A stretch of 64,000 nucleotides of DNA from Miscanthus floridulus (taxonomy: Eukaryota; Streptophyta; Magnoliopsida; Poales; Poaceae): assembly GCF_019320115.1 (NCBI RefSeq), contig NC_089587.1, positions 108,487,158-108,551,157 on the forward strand, read 5' to 3'. This document shows, one piece after another, positions 32,450-43,856 of this stretch. A model generated the notes under the pieces. That model saw only the letters and a program-made list of their open reading frames with translations, was not told the DNA's origin and did no database searches. Made by a program: the position numbers and the translations under genes. How positions within the stretch are numbered: the stretch's first letter is position 1; each line of letters opens with the position of its first letter.

Positions 32450-35340
32450 TTAGTGACACCTAACCCTAGTAATGGCGGGGGGTCGGGCCTCACTCGGGGG
32501 GTAATAAGAGCGTACCTATCCGGTAAACATTCTCTACTCCCGACCATCTCTCACGTTAAGGCCCAGAAGCGAGGTTTATGGAAACAAACGTTGAGTAAAA
32601 CTGGTCGGACTACGAGAGACCTACGCCTCAGCGGCTATGGCGCCTTTGCTCACCAGCATGACCAGAGTTTTTTTCCACACCCTAGGCTTTTTTGGCCTTA
32701 GTCACAAGAAGTGTCGGTGCATGTCTAAGAGTTTATCCACCTGGCCTACTTTCTCTGTGCCCAACCCCTATCACATTAAGACCTAGGAGCTAGGGTTGTG
32801 GGAACAAACTCTGAGTATAACTGGTTGGACTGTGAGAAACCTACGCCCCAGCGGCTACGATGCCTTTGCTCACCAGCGTGATCAGAATTTGCTCACCTAC
32901 CCCCCGAGCTTTATGACCTTAACAACAAAATGGGTCAGAATGCACTAAACTTTTTATAAAAAAGGGGAGAAGGGCTAAAAAGTTGTTTAGCTATAACGAA
33001 ATTTAGGAGCTTGTCCATTTATTACAAGTTCACCACCTGGCTTATCTGCCTAATTAAATTCTTGCGTGGGATGTTCTCATCCTCTATCTCCGTAGGTAGG
33101 TCATGTCCCAGTAGGGCAATACAAGTGATCGGATGGCTTAGCCACTGCCGAGGGACGGGTAAAGAGCAGCAGGTTGCCCCACGTAGGTTATGCCGACCCC
33201 GTTATGAACGACGGACCTAGATTCCGCTCAAACATATCCAGTAAGAGATCCCTAAACCCATCACTCATGCCATCGAGGTAAGTCCTATGCCAGCGGGCCA
33301 CCCAAGTCGATCGAACGATTTGGGCCACTACCGAGAGACGGGTCACCCTTACTTTATGCACATTAATTTCGCTATTGAGCCCCTGACCCCAGCAACGACA
33401 AGGGGTCGGGTCTCGCTTGGGGGATGGCAAGAGTGTCTATTTGGTAGACATTCTCGATGCTCGATCCCTTTCTCGCACTAAAACCTAGAGGCAAGGTGTG
33501 CGAAAATAAACTCTGAGTAAAACTGGTCGGACTACTACAAACCTATGCCCCAGCGGCTATGGCATTTCTGCTCACCAGCGTGATCAGAGTTTTTGTCCCT
33601 GCACCCCGAGCTTTAGCCTATGCCTTCTTTAGAAGGATTTCAAGGGACCCACTGGCGGAATCTCCATCAAGGAGAGGCCGGTAGGTCACCTAGGTTAGTT
33701 GGATGGCTCGGGCCACTGTCAAGAGACGGGTATGGAGAATTGGGATGCCGTATTCAGGTTACACCGGCTCTGTCAAGAACGTTAGACCTGGACCCCACAC
33801 AGACATATCCAGTAAGAGCTCCCTGAACCTGTCACTCGAGCCATCAAGGTAACTTTACTAACCCCCACTTTTCTTTTCCATTGCATGATCATTCATTCAT
33901 ACATTCTCATGCATGCATTCATACATTCATTCATTCATCCATACATTCATCTCATACATCCAAGCATTGCATAAGCAATTGCTACATCACAACGCTTCGC
34001 GTCGCATCATGAAGCGGTAGTTGTCTTATTCGATTTGAGCGACAACCGACCGAGGTTTGAAGGCCGGCCCACGAAGGGCTCAAGGCCGCCTCGCGTTAAA
34101 CAGAGCCAGGGGAGAAAAACATAGATGAGCCCTAGCGGCCTTGCCCGACCCCACTCAGAAGCGGATAGGGACATCTAGACCTTTCTCGTTCGATCCAAAC
34201 CTCGAGCCAAGCCCATAGAATCTCTATCAAGGAGAGGCCAGCGGGCCACCTGAGTCGCTCTCTGGAGTGACATGGGCATCTACCAGGAGGCAGGTGAAGG
34301 AGCAGTGGAATGCCACATGAGGGCTATGCTGACTGCATCAGCGAATGATGGACCCGGATTCCACTCAGACATGCCGTTAGCGAGCTCACCAAGCGCGACA
34401 CTCGAGCCATCGAGGCAAGTGTCGTTAGCTCAGCTCCTCCGATTGTGAAAACCACAGATAGGGTGACACATGAAACATGACCGACCCCCACCGAGCCCCA
34501 TGAGGCTCGAGGGCTCGACCTACCCGACCCAAACTCGGGAATCCACCTGACCAGGGTTCGAAGGCCTGCCCACCAAGGGCTCGAGGCCGCCTCGCATCAA
34601 ATAGAGCCAGGGGAGAAAATGTAGATGAGCCCCAATGGCCTTTGCCTGACCCGCTCAAAAGTGGATAGGGTCATCTCGACCTTCTCGTTAGATCCTTACC
34701 TCGAGTCGAGCCCATAGAATCTCCATCGAGGAGAGGTCAGCAGACCCCTTGAGTCGCTCTCTGGAGCAACACAGGCATCTACCGGGAGGCGAGTTAAGGA
34801 GTAGTGGAATGCCACATGAGGGCTATGCTGACCCCGTCATGAATGATGAACTCAGATTCTACTCAAACATGCTCGATAGTGAGCTCATCGAGCGTGTCAC
34901 TCGAGCCATCGAGGCAAGCGACGTTAGCTCAACCCCTTCGATTGCGGAAATCACGGATAGGGTGACGATCACAAAGACAAGCCGACCCTCCATGGGACCC
35001 TTGCTACACGTAGGGGCTCAAGAAAAGTTGGACTCACAAGGAGACTGACCGCGAGGTCACAGAACAATGGCTTAGATCCTAAGGAGGGGGCATTCACAAA
35101 AACAAGAGACGCTTTCTCCTACTAGTTTCACTATCCTCTTCTCGATCTTTAGTGACACCTGACCCGAGCAACGACAAGGGGTTGGGTCTCAATCGGGGGA
35201 TGATAAGGGTATACATACACCCTTTCTAAAATAGTCTATAAAAATGAATGACTGAGCATGGCTGGTCGGACTGTGAGAAACCTACGCCCTAGTGGCTATG
35301 GCACTCTTGCTTACTAGCATGATCCGAGTTTCCCTCCTAC
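32450..35340. repeat. Interleaved degenerate repeats in the Tat 3' internal region
   Basis: Two repeat families alternate. Type 1 (~95 bp; core CTGGTCGGACT, CAGCGGCTATGG, CTCACCAGC) occurs at 32581-32676, 32801-32892, 33501-33595 and 35241-35332. Type 2 (~200 bp; core CAAGGAGAGGCC, then CTCGAGCCATCGAGG) occurs at about 33090-33280, 33654-33850, 34218-34420 and 34716-34920. No protein is supported. This fills the space between integrase and the antisense gene. Confidence 0.75.
33884..33965. repeat. Degenerate CATTCATTCATA-type microsatellite
   Basis: Tetranucleotide ATTC and variants recur through the interval. It lies within the Tat 3' internal region. Confidence 0.8.
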
Positions 35341-35555
35341 ACCTCGAGCTCTACAGTCTTAACAAACGGAAGGGTCGAAACGCATGAACCCCTTTTCACA
35401 CATAAAAAGGGGGAAAACAAATTCGTTCACACCAAAACAAAAGAACAGACTTGGTCAAATGAAACAAAATAACAAGTTTGTTTAAATGATACACAAGGGT
35501 TGGCACTTGTTCACTGATTACAAGAATGATCGACCGACCTATTGAACTAACTAAC

Positions 35556-38500
35556 CCCTCCGGGGGAGAACTATGCATTCAATCCTATCTGCTAGGTTTT
35601 GCGAAAGGGGAGCCACCATCGCTTCCATCTCCTCTAGCTCGTGGACTTCATAGCCAAGCGCAAAGCCATGGTTCATTGTCTCTAGATCGATGTTGTCCCC
35701 ATAGTGAGAATGAGTGATCGCGAAGGATTGATTGACCCTGGCATGAAGGGTGTTCCTCTCGAGCTAGCGCACCCACATCGTGATCTCAATGACATGGGCC
35801 GCGAGCGAACTGGTCCCCTCCAATCGCACCACCTCAAGGTCATCACAGACCACTCTGAGGGCGGTGCTTAGGATACCGAGCTCATCGCTCTTCACCTAAA
35901 GATTCCTCCTCGCCTCGGTGAGGTCCATGGCTAGCCCTGCAGAAACGCTTTTGGCCTCTAGCTTCTAGGCTGTCGTGTTTCCATGCTTGGCCTGAAGGTA
36001 GCCAACCTTCTGCTACGTGTTGTCACACTCTAGGTAGGCCTGGTCAAGCTCTTAGAAAGCCTGGTCGCACTCCTCATGAGCCACGCCGTGTTTCGAGAGC
36101 AGCCTCTCTATGGTTTGGAGCAACTCATCCCACTCCTTGCGCAGCTGAGCGACCACCGTGGCATCCAGTCTCGCCCTCTTCTCTAGGACCATGAGCTTCT
36201 CCTTGGCCCCCAGCTTTAGCTCCCTTTCCTTATCAACCTTGGCCAAAAGATTGAGGATCCACTGGCAGGTCTCGGCATCCTTCGAGAGCAGCTCATCCTG
36301 CTTCTTCCTAACCCAGGTGGCCTTCTCATTGTCCCTCCACGACCTCGCCAATAGCGCCTCAAATGCCTTCTTTGCCTTGTCAGTGTCCTGACGGGCCTCA
36401 ACCACCTGTGACCGAAGACTGTCTGCTTCCTTAGTGAGGGGAGTAGCTCGGCCACCCTCTATTAGGCAGCAACAAGCTGAGAGGTCACCTCCCCATGTAG
36501 CCATGCCTACTCGATGAGGCGGTCCTAGGTTTCCTTCTATTCACGAAGGAAATGAGACTTCCACTAGCTACAAGCGATGAGGGACTAAAGGGAGATGATG
36601 GTCAGGATACAAAAAATATATAGAGAAAGAAAAGAGTGAGAGGCAGGATCAAGCAAATACCTAGTCGGAGGGAACAAAAACATCGCGCAAGGCACCCCTA
36701 GCATGGTCTAGGGATTCCAGCACGGACATGATCCCCATGTTGAGGCTCTCCCACTCCATGCTCTCGGCGGCATCGTCGAGGGTGAAGAGCGTCGACACCA
36801 GATCCTATGGATTCATCCATCGGAGTAGGGGCTCGCCCAACGTGGGTGAATCGCTGCATACCGACGTCAGCTCCAAGGACGACTCCCTACCAGCTCCAAG
36901 CGCCGCCGACCCTTCTCGCCATGACATCCCCACCGGGACACTCCCTTCGGTAATGGAAGGGGTCAATGGTATGAACACCGACCCTTCTCCTAGCACCACG
37001 ATGTCTAGGGACCCCTCGGCTGCGTCCCCCTCCGTCCGGCCTATGCCAGGCGCCATTGCTTGGGCTGCCGATGGCGCAGGTCGCACCGGTGCCTTAGGCG
37101 TCACCACGGTTGTGTCCGGCTATGGCCCGCCTATCACAGTCGCTGCCACCTCCACCTACATCGATGAGGCCCCAATTGGCTATCGTGCCCGCCATGGTCG
37201 GCGCCACGAGCGTGGTCGGTAGCCCCATCCGCCCCATCATTGGTAGCGGTATCGCCACCATCGCCTGCTGCTCTGTGACCTCTGAAAGCACCCCTTGAGC
37301 CCCCACGTCTACCCGTCCCACCGAGGGCACAAACACCACCATGGGGAGTGCCTGTCCGGTTGGAGACATAGTCACACTGGTGCCACTCCTGCCCAAAATG
37401 AGCGCGGCGCCAGCTGACAGCTACCACCTCACCTGAAGGATGATGTTTTTCTTTGGTGCCAGCGCCTAAGGATTTTGCTACCTGCCGATGCCACAAGGGA
37501 CCAAAAACATAAGTCACGATGAAATCTGACCAAAACAGGAAAAAACAGAGGAGCTGATAACTCACCTCCGCACCATCAGGCGTAGATACATTTGGGGGGC
37601 CAACCCCTCGACCTCTGCTCCACCTCATTAGGGCGAGGTCATTTCGAGCCCACCCCCTGCTCCTGGGCAGAGGGGCTCACTCCCCTTGACTCTTGGGGAA
37701 CGATGGCAGAGCCGCTCGCCTCCACCGACATCTCAGGTGCGGCAGCAGAGCCGCCCGCCCCCATTGACTCCTGAGGGAGGCTGATGGTACGTCCTACCTC
37801 TGCTGACTCCCCGGACATACCCTCCCCTCCATAGAATAGGAAGGGTCCTGACTCCTGCAAGGACGAACCAATACCTACCAGCGCATCCTCATTCTCCAGG
37901 ATGTCCCACTCGACATCATCGGCTACCTCATCATCGTCACCATCGTCATCATTGTCGGTGTCCTCCCCCCGTTCCCACGCCTACAGCTTTCGCTACCTCT
38001 TACTCTTCTTGTCCTCCTTCGCATTCCTCAGCCACTCACCCTCGGCGCGATTCGCCGTCTTCAGCCGCTCGCCCTTGGCGCGATTCACCGCACTCATGGA
38101 CGAATCCCTCGGCCATGGTGCTGGGTGATCCATGAAGATGAGGTCCCTCGGCTGATCCCGCCCCTCCCAAAGTTAGTATCAAGAGGTTAGGAGATCTATT
38201 GAAGAGAAGGCATGAGAAAGATAAACTTACGAAGACGACGTGGCCTAGTTTCGGCCGCATCGGAGGATGTCCCGGCACCGGGTAGATGAAATCGAGGGGG
38301 CACCCGCATCGTCCCGCAAGAGCTCCATCACCTCCTTGATGCGTTGCATGATCTCAGAGTTGGGGAGCGCCCTCTCGGCGAGCACCGTTCCATCGAACGA
38401 CGCCTCAGGCACCATCATGTACAGCGGGAGCACGTGCGTCATCAATGGCGCCACCCACCTTGTGTGGTAGGCCCCAATGACGCCTGACCCCTTCAAGCCA

Positions 38501-39449
38501 TTCTCCTTGAGGATGTGGATGGTGGCGATGTGGTCTCTGATCTTCTTCTTGTCCTTCTCTAGGACGCCCCACTTCCTCCATGACTCTGAGGCCTCTTCGA
38601 TTAGGCGCTCGATGAACTCTGGCTGAGGGGCGGCGGTGGCATTCTTGAGGTAGAACCACTGTGAGTGCCACCCCTTGTTGGACATTGATAGCCACATCGA
38701 CGGGTACTCGTCGACCCGATTGTTTTAGAGTTGGATGCCGGTGCACCCCATCGGTATGTGTAGCTCCTGCCTGCCGCCCTTCTCCCTCTTCTTCTGTAGG
38801 ATGACGGCGAAGAAGTACCTCACAAATCAAAGTGGGGGCTAATCCCCAAGAACCCCTCGCATAGGGCGATGAACGCCACCATGTGCTGGATCTCGTTGGG
38901 ATTGAGATGCTGCATTTTGATCTTGTAGTAGTACAGCAGCTCCCAAAGAAATCTATGGGTGGGGATCGCAAACCCACACTCATGGAAGTGGGCGAACGAC
39001 ACCACATAGCTGTCGGGCGGCAACGGCACATCCTCCTCGCTGGACAGCAGCCACTCCTCGACCATGGTCCGCGCACGGAGAAGGCTACAACGGATGAGGC
39101 CCTCCATGCGTTGGAAGGTGATGTTAGAGCGGCACCATAGATCCATTGGAGATGGGGGTGGGTGGATGCGAGCTCGACAGTGGCGAGGATGCGGAGATAG
39201 GAAACCTGAGCAATTGGCGGCGACGGTCATGGATGTGGAGGTAAGGATGCAAGGTATGGAATCCGGGGGGCGAACCCTTTGGTTTATAGGGGCGACGGAT
39301 GCGAGGAAACCAACCGCCTGCCTAGATCTCCGTGCCTGCCACGATCTGCCATAACGTCCCACCGCGGGACACGCGCACGCAATCTCTGTCCGTTCCCTTG
39401 AAAAACTCACCAAACATTTTGCCTCTTCGGACGAGCCATGACTCATCAC
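35556..39449 (-). pseudogene. Antisense gene of the Tat element (Transposase_28-type domain plus coiled coil)
   Basis: On the strand opposite gag-pol, 38820-39449 encodes LPPDSYVVSFAHFHECGFAI.., then FLWELLYYYKIKMQHLNPN and ALCEGFLGISPHFDL. This matches the plant domain Pfam calls Transposase_28 (putative gypsy type transposon). One missing G near 38823 shifts the frame, after which it continues (RYFFAVILQKKREKGGRQEL; WHSQWFYLKN) to 38245. A GTAAGT donor lies near 38229. Further left the same frame holds a Ser/Pro/Gly-rich region (37860-36805) and a strongly charged coiled coil (36504-36052: EADSLRSQVVEARQDTDKA; AKVDKERELKLGAKEKL) to about 35556. Antisense genes here are known from Grande and RIRE2 elements (gene23 in Grande). 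The function is unknown. Exon limits are inferred. Confidence 0.75.
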
Positions 39450-40080
39450 GAGTAAGAGGAATACGGATCTAAAAGCACCTCTACGGCCCGACTGGGCCTA
39501 GGAGTTCGCAGGTCAGCCCATCGATGAGTTTGACAACCACTCCAGACGCCTTAAGGGTGAGAGGTGGAAAGGAATGGGCCCTCTAGCGGCCAGTACCCGA
39601 GCACACAAGCACCATGGGCATCTCGGCCCACGTTCGAGTCTCGGCCGGTTACGATCCATGGTTTTTTTCGAAGAAAGGTACTTAGTCCTCGGGACCGGTC
39701 GAATAGACCCGAGAACTATATGGATTGGCCGTTGAGAATCTAGGGTCAGTCACCAAGCTGACCCAAACCGGATCCCCACAAACAGGATGCCGGGGGCCCC
39801 ACTCAGACTAGCCCATTAACAGCTCACCGAGTGCCATAATTCGTCCTTAAAGGAAAATCGTGGCATGGCTCGGCCCCTCTGTTTTTATCGGAAAAAATGC
39901 TTGAGGGAAGACGATCGCAAAGACGAACCGATCCTCGACCGGGCCTTTGCTACGGGAGGGGGCTCGAGGAAAAGGAATCACCGCCCCCAGGTCATGTTGT
40001 GGGCAACAAAAAAAAAGGTTGAGGCCTTCAGAGTCCTCCCGTCCGGAAAAGCCTTCGAAGAAGTATTCTACTCCTCCACA
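39450..40080. other. Tat 3' internal non-coding region
   Basis: Between the start side of the antisense gene and the 3' LTR there is no supported protein. It probably holds the promoter of the antisense gene, reading leftward. The part 39890-39990 resembles 34960-35060 (ACGATCGCAAAGACGAACCG and ACGATCACAAAGACAAGCCG), another internal duplication. Confidence 0.5.
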
Positions 40081-40093
40081 GGCTCGGGGCAAC
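40081..40093 (+). other. Polypurine-tract region of the Tat element
   Basis: GGCTCGGGGCAAC directly precedes the 3' LTR. It resembles the CTCGGGGGCTAC sequence that sits at this place in related grass elements, and primes plus-strand DNA synthesis. Confidence 0.6.
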
Positions 40094-40199
40094 TGTCAGG
40101 AACCAATACTAGGGTACTCGAAGAGGATGAGCTAATAACCATCAACATTGATTCATCCGAGCAGTCAAGAGCATGACTACAGCTCCAACCGACCCCTAG

Positions 40200-40745
40200 G
40201 TACGCAAGCTCCGCCTCGCCCAGCCTCTGAGGATGGGCTCCGCCTTGCCCGACACCGAGGCCATAGGCTCTACCTCGCTCGACCTTTGAGGGCGGGCTCT
40301 GCCTCGCCCGACACCGAGGCCACGGGCTCCACCTCGCCTGACCTCTGAGGGCGTGCTCCACCTCGCTCGACACCAAGGCCGCAGGCTCTACCTCACCCGA
40401 CCTCTGAGGGCTGGCTCCGCCTCATCCGACCTCTAGGGGTGGGCTCCGCTTCGCCCGACCCTTGGGTTTGCACCCCGACTCGCCTGACCTCTGAGGGTGA
40501 GCTTTGCCTCGCCCGACACCGAGGTCGCGGGCTCTGCCTCACCCAACCTCTGATTGCTGGCTCCGCCTCGCCCGGCCTCTGGGGGCGGGTTGTGCTTCGC
40601 CCGACCCTTGGGTTTGCGCTCTACTTCGCCCGACCTCTAAAGGCGGGCTCTGTCTCGCCCGACCCTTAGGTTTGCGCTCTGCCTCGCCCAGCCTCTGGGG
40701 GGGACTCCTCCTCAATCGACCCCTAGGCCGGGGGATCCATCTCGC
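40200..40745. repeat. GC-rich minisatellite in the 3' LTR (~17 units)
   Basis: The same ~29-30-bp unit as at 5745-6005 (GCCTCGCCCGAC with CTCTGAGGGCGGG or CACCGAGGCC), but about twice as many copies. Open frames through it are repeat artefacts. Confidence 0.85.
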
Positions 40746-41179
40746 CCGATGAAGACCCATACCGCCGCCAACCACTGTAGGTCCAAGGGAATGGGCCTAG
40801 GTCAAAGCTATGACACCAGGGAGGTGACCGGCATGCCCCGATATAACCGTGGCCGTGACGGGCCATACCTGGGGATTCACATTAGGAATAGCGTCAGGTG
40901 TACCGATGCTGTTCTGCCTAACCCTCGTACGAGCACTGACAGGCGCATCAGCTCACCACGACGTCCGCCGGGACGGAGTGGAGCGCCACGACCGGGAGAC
41001 AACGCCTGTGCATGGCGCCAATGACGGACAGGACCGCGACGTAGAGCTATCCCTGTTGACGTCTACAGGGTCGGCGGGACCCACATGAAGGAAAAGAAGG
41101 ACCCAGCGATCCTGGAGGACTTCTTCTCCTTCTCATTCTTCTCTTTTCTCTTCACTGTAACTCGTGCTTTCCCTTGGCC

Positions 41180-41187
41180 TATAAAAG
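41180..41187 (+). promoter_or_regulatory. TATA box in the Tat 3' LTR
   Basis: TATAAAAG in CTTGGCCTATAAAAGGGA, equivalent to 6455-6462. In this LTR it could drive transcription out of the element into 41.5 kb onward. Confidence 0.6.
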
Positions 41188-41539
41188 GGAAAGCAGAGCG
41201 TCCTATAAGGATCATCACAACACATCGCATCAATTGGGACTTGAATCCATCAAACCCCGAGCCGACCAGAACACACAAGCACACAGCCGGGAAGTGACCG
41301 AGCTCTCGGCACCGTTCACTCCTCTCACCAGAGACTTGGGACATGTCCCTCTCTCGACCGTTTGTAACATTTACTACGAACTTTCGGTGCTAGTAACACA
41401 AGCAGCAGCAACGATAAGGACGTAGGGACATTCTGTCTGAACCAGTATAAACCTCGTATCTTTTTAGCACACCATCCAAGCCAGACGCGCAATATTAGAA
41501 ATTTACTAGTCGGTGGCAACTCGAAACACCGACGAGGAG

Positions 41540-42561
41540 TATCTCATGCTTCAACCTTTCCCATGCCTAGCCAAAATTGCCTATGAATGGTTTGAGATGG
41601 TCCAGGGATACCTCACGTCTTAAGTTGCGCCAAATCCACAAGGTTATTTGACCGAAAACACAATATTAAGCTTACCATCTCCATCCATGGCAACTGGTTG
41701 TACAAGATGGTGTTTAAGACATATTACAACAGATGCGATGGTCCTTAACTGTCACGACCCTGCCATGCATTCAAGTTTTGCATACGCATCATGATGACAA
41801 TCTACATTTTAGTTTATATTTCAAAACTTGCATAGCAAAAGCTACATATTCTAAGCTAACGGCGTTTGATGGACAATTTGTGGAGTATCGACGGATAGTC
41901 CGTGACGATCAGACCGATCTATTCTTTAGCAAAGTACCCTAGTATAGTCGGACAGTCTGTCACTGCACGACAGACAGTTCGTCAACACACAGCCATGCAT
42001 TGGTTATGAGGTGTCCCGCTCCTCTGTCTTGGCCCACCCATCAGCCCCGCATAGTCGCCTCCAGGCTCTAGCTCTCAGTGCCTCACCGGCCTCCGCACGG
42101 GTGGCGCTAACTGAACAGCGCGACCTAGTGTAGTTGTGGTCTACACTAAAGACATATTTGGCTCTGATTTTGCTAAAGCTTGAATCATAACTTGATAACT
42201 ATCTTCATATTGGTTTCGTGAGAGAAGATGATAGATTCAATGGCCTACAAAACCTCGTTGACCTCTGAGTTAACCTAATATAAACAAATAGACATAAAGT
42301 TTATGATTTAGTTTGTTTGCTTCTCAAATTGGTATTGCTTCTATCAATGGCAACATACCATGCAAAAGGCTATCAATCATCTTATATCTTGACCCCTTCA
42401 TAACTTTTACCTAGACGCACTATATATCTACGTACATAGTAAAAATTACGTATCTGAAAAAGTCAAAATATCGCATAATTTAGAATGGTGATAGTATTTA
42501 TATACCCAATTGTGGGGCAATTGTGGGGCAATTTTTATGGTCTTTTACTAAATTGCTAAAT
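41540..42561. other. Intergenic DNA right of the Tat element
   Basis: No supported gene. From about 41752 (TGTCACGACCCTGCCATGC) the text looks like the start of an old Ty3 LTR, but no end or partner was found. 42390-42490 resembles the right half of a Stowaway MITE (AAAGTCAAAATATCGCATAATTTAGAATGG-like, degenerate). Confidence 0.4.
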
Positions 42562-42698
42562 ACTACCTACGTTCCAAATTATAAGACGTTTTTGGCTAGA
42601 TACGTTGTTTTTAGCATGTATCTAGACACATTGTATCTGTATGCATAGTAAAAGCTACGTATTTAAAAAAGTCAAAACGTTTTATAATTTGGAATGGA
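42562..42698. mobile_element. Stowaway-like MITE
   Basis: The left end is CTACCTACGTTCCAAATTAT and the right end AACGTTTTATAATTTGGAAT, inverted copies around a ~137-bp non-coding interior with ATGTATCTAGACACA. TA precedes the left end. Confidence 0.7.
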
Positions 42699-43856
42699 CT
42701 GAATTGTTTTTAGCTGTTTGGATATGAAGGTTTTGATCTGGAATGCTGATGCATAAAAAACATATATCCACTGCTGGCTACGAGCCTACGACCCAGAAAT
42801 CATCACAAGGAAAAAACGCAATCCCACCAACTCGCGCTCCGTGCATGACTGGGCGAACCGGCCGGCCGCTGGTCCTGATCACCATCGAGTCGAGCCTTCT
42901 CGTCGCTGCAGCTTCTTCTCAAGGCTTCGCTTGCGTTGCGTCATCGTGTATTTTAACTCGCGGTAGAGGTTTCGGCACGCAGAGCGGCATCGCTATCGCC
43001 GGACTCGGAACTCGGAAGCCCTCGACGTGTGGACTGTGGAGTGGAGGTGCTGGGTTGTTTATCTGGCAGTTGCCATCGCCTGGATAGCTAGCGTGTATTA
43101 TTAGGGCAGGGCACGACCGATAAGTGGCCAGCAAACTTGCTACGTTCGTTGATTAAGCAAGGCCATATGGCCACTGACAGGTCCACTGCACTTTGGACGT
43201 GAAAATGTCGCTGGGACTCTGATTTTGGATACAAATTCCATAGGAGGAATATCAGGTTCAGGTGCGCCTCTCCTTGTTTACTCGAGGTCTCAGCATCTCA
43301 GCTCTCGTAACAACAGTTTGTCAGGAGGTCTAAATCTCAGTACCATATTGTTCAGCAAATTACTACGACATTCAGAACTTATCAGATGACCCCCACTTGT
43401 ACCATAAATAATGGTGATACTGATACAAGGAATGAGAGGACGAACCTAGCAACAATCAACGTATCAACAACCACATCACATGGATCAGCAATGCATAATG
43501 CTCTGTTTGTGTTTGGTATAACTGAGTTCTCAAAGGACTGGATGCTGCAAACAGCGTCGCCCACCACAGGCAATCCTTCCAAACTATCAATCCAGTTTCC
43601 CAATTAACAATTGGCATACAAAGGTAACAGTAAGCAAATACAACAGTTACTTACACTTTGGAAAAGAAAAAAAGACCGTGTATTTTCTACAACAAAACCC
43701 GCTCCCGAAACAACGTGCTGCTGCTCAGTGTTTCCTACCAACAGCATAAAACCTCTGCAGTAAAGCCTAACAAAGTAGTACTCCGTGGTTGTTACTGTAT
43801 ATAAGAGCTTTTGCCCTAACATGTTTTATGTGGCTCTTCGCGCATTCAACTACAGG
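42699..43856. other. Intergenic DNA and likely 3'UTR of the TBL gene
   Basis: No coding frame is supported. The right part (roughly 43600-43856) should hold the 3' untranslated region of the minus-strand TBL gene; I could not place a poly(A) signal with confidence. The GC-rich stretch 42830-43080 has no recognisable product. Confidence 0.45.

Larger units (their letters stand above)
5635..41534 (+). mobile_element. Tat-type Ty3 LTR retrotransposon, degenerate, with three nested insertions
   Basis: The element is bounded by LTRs at 5635-6810 and 40094-41534 and by AGGAG duplications. In order on the plus strand it holds leader, gag, retropepsin, reverse transcriptase with RNase H, a second RNase H, integrase, a repeat-rich 3' region and an antisense gene remnant. 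The second RNase H after pol and the antisense gene with a Transposase_28-type domain are features of the plant Tat lineage (RIRE2/Grande relatives). Insertions at 7132-22133, 24086-26143 and 26334-27694 account for about 18.4 kb; without them the element is about 17.5 kb. Many premature stops and several frameshifts make it inactive. The LTRs differ in length and in many bases, so it is an old insertion and the oldest event in this nest. Confidence 0.9.
40094..41534 (+). mobile_element. 3' LTR of the Tat element
   Basis: It starts TGTCAGGAACCAATACTAGG and ends CGAAACACCGACG, 1441 bp, followed by AGGAG (41535-41539). It is about 265 bp longer than the 5' LTR because its minisatellite is longer. 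The TATA box at 41180-41187 is conserved. Confidence 0.9.

Noticed and set aside
41752..42000. Possible start of another Ty3 LTR
   Set aside because: Only an LTR-like opening is seen; no end, partner LTR or target duplication could be found.
42743..43087. 114-codon plus-strand frame in a GC-rich patch
   Set aside because: No domain and no splice or promoter context; open frames on the opposite strand are similar.
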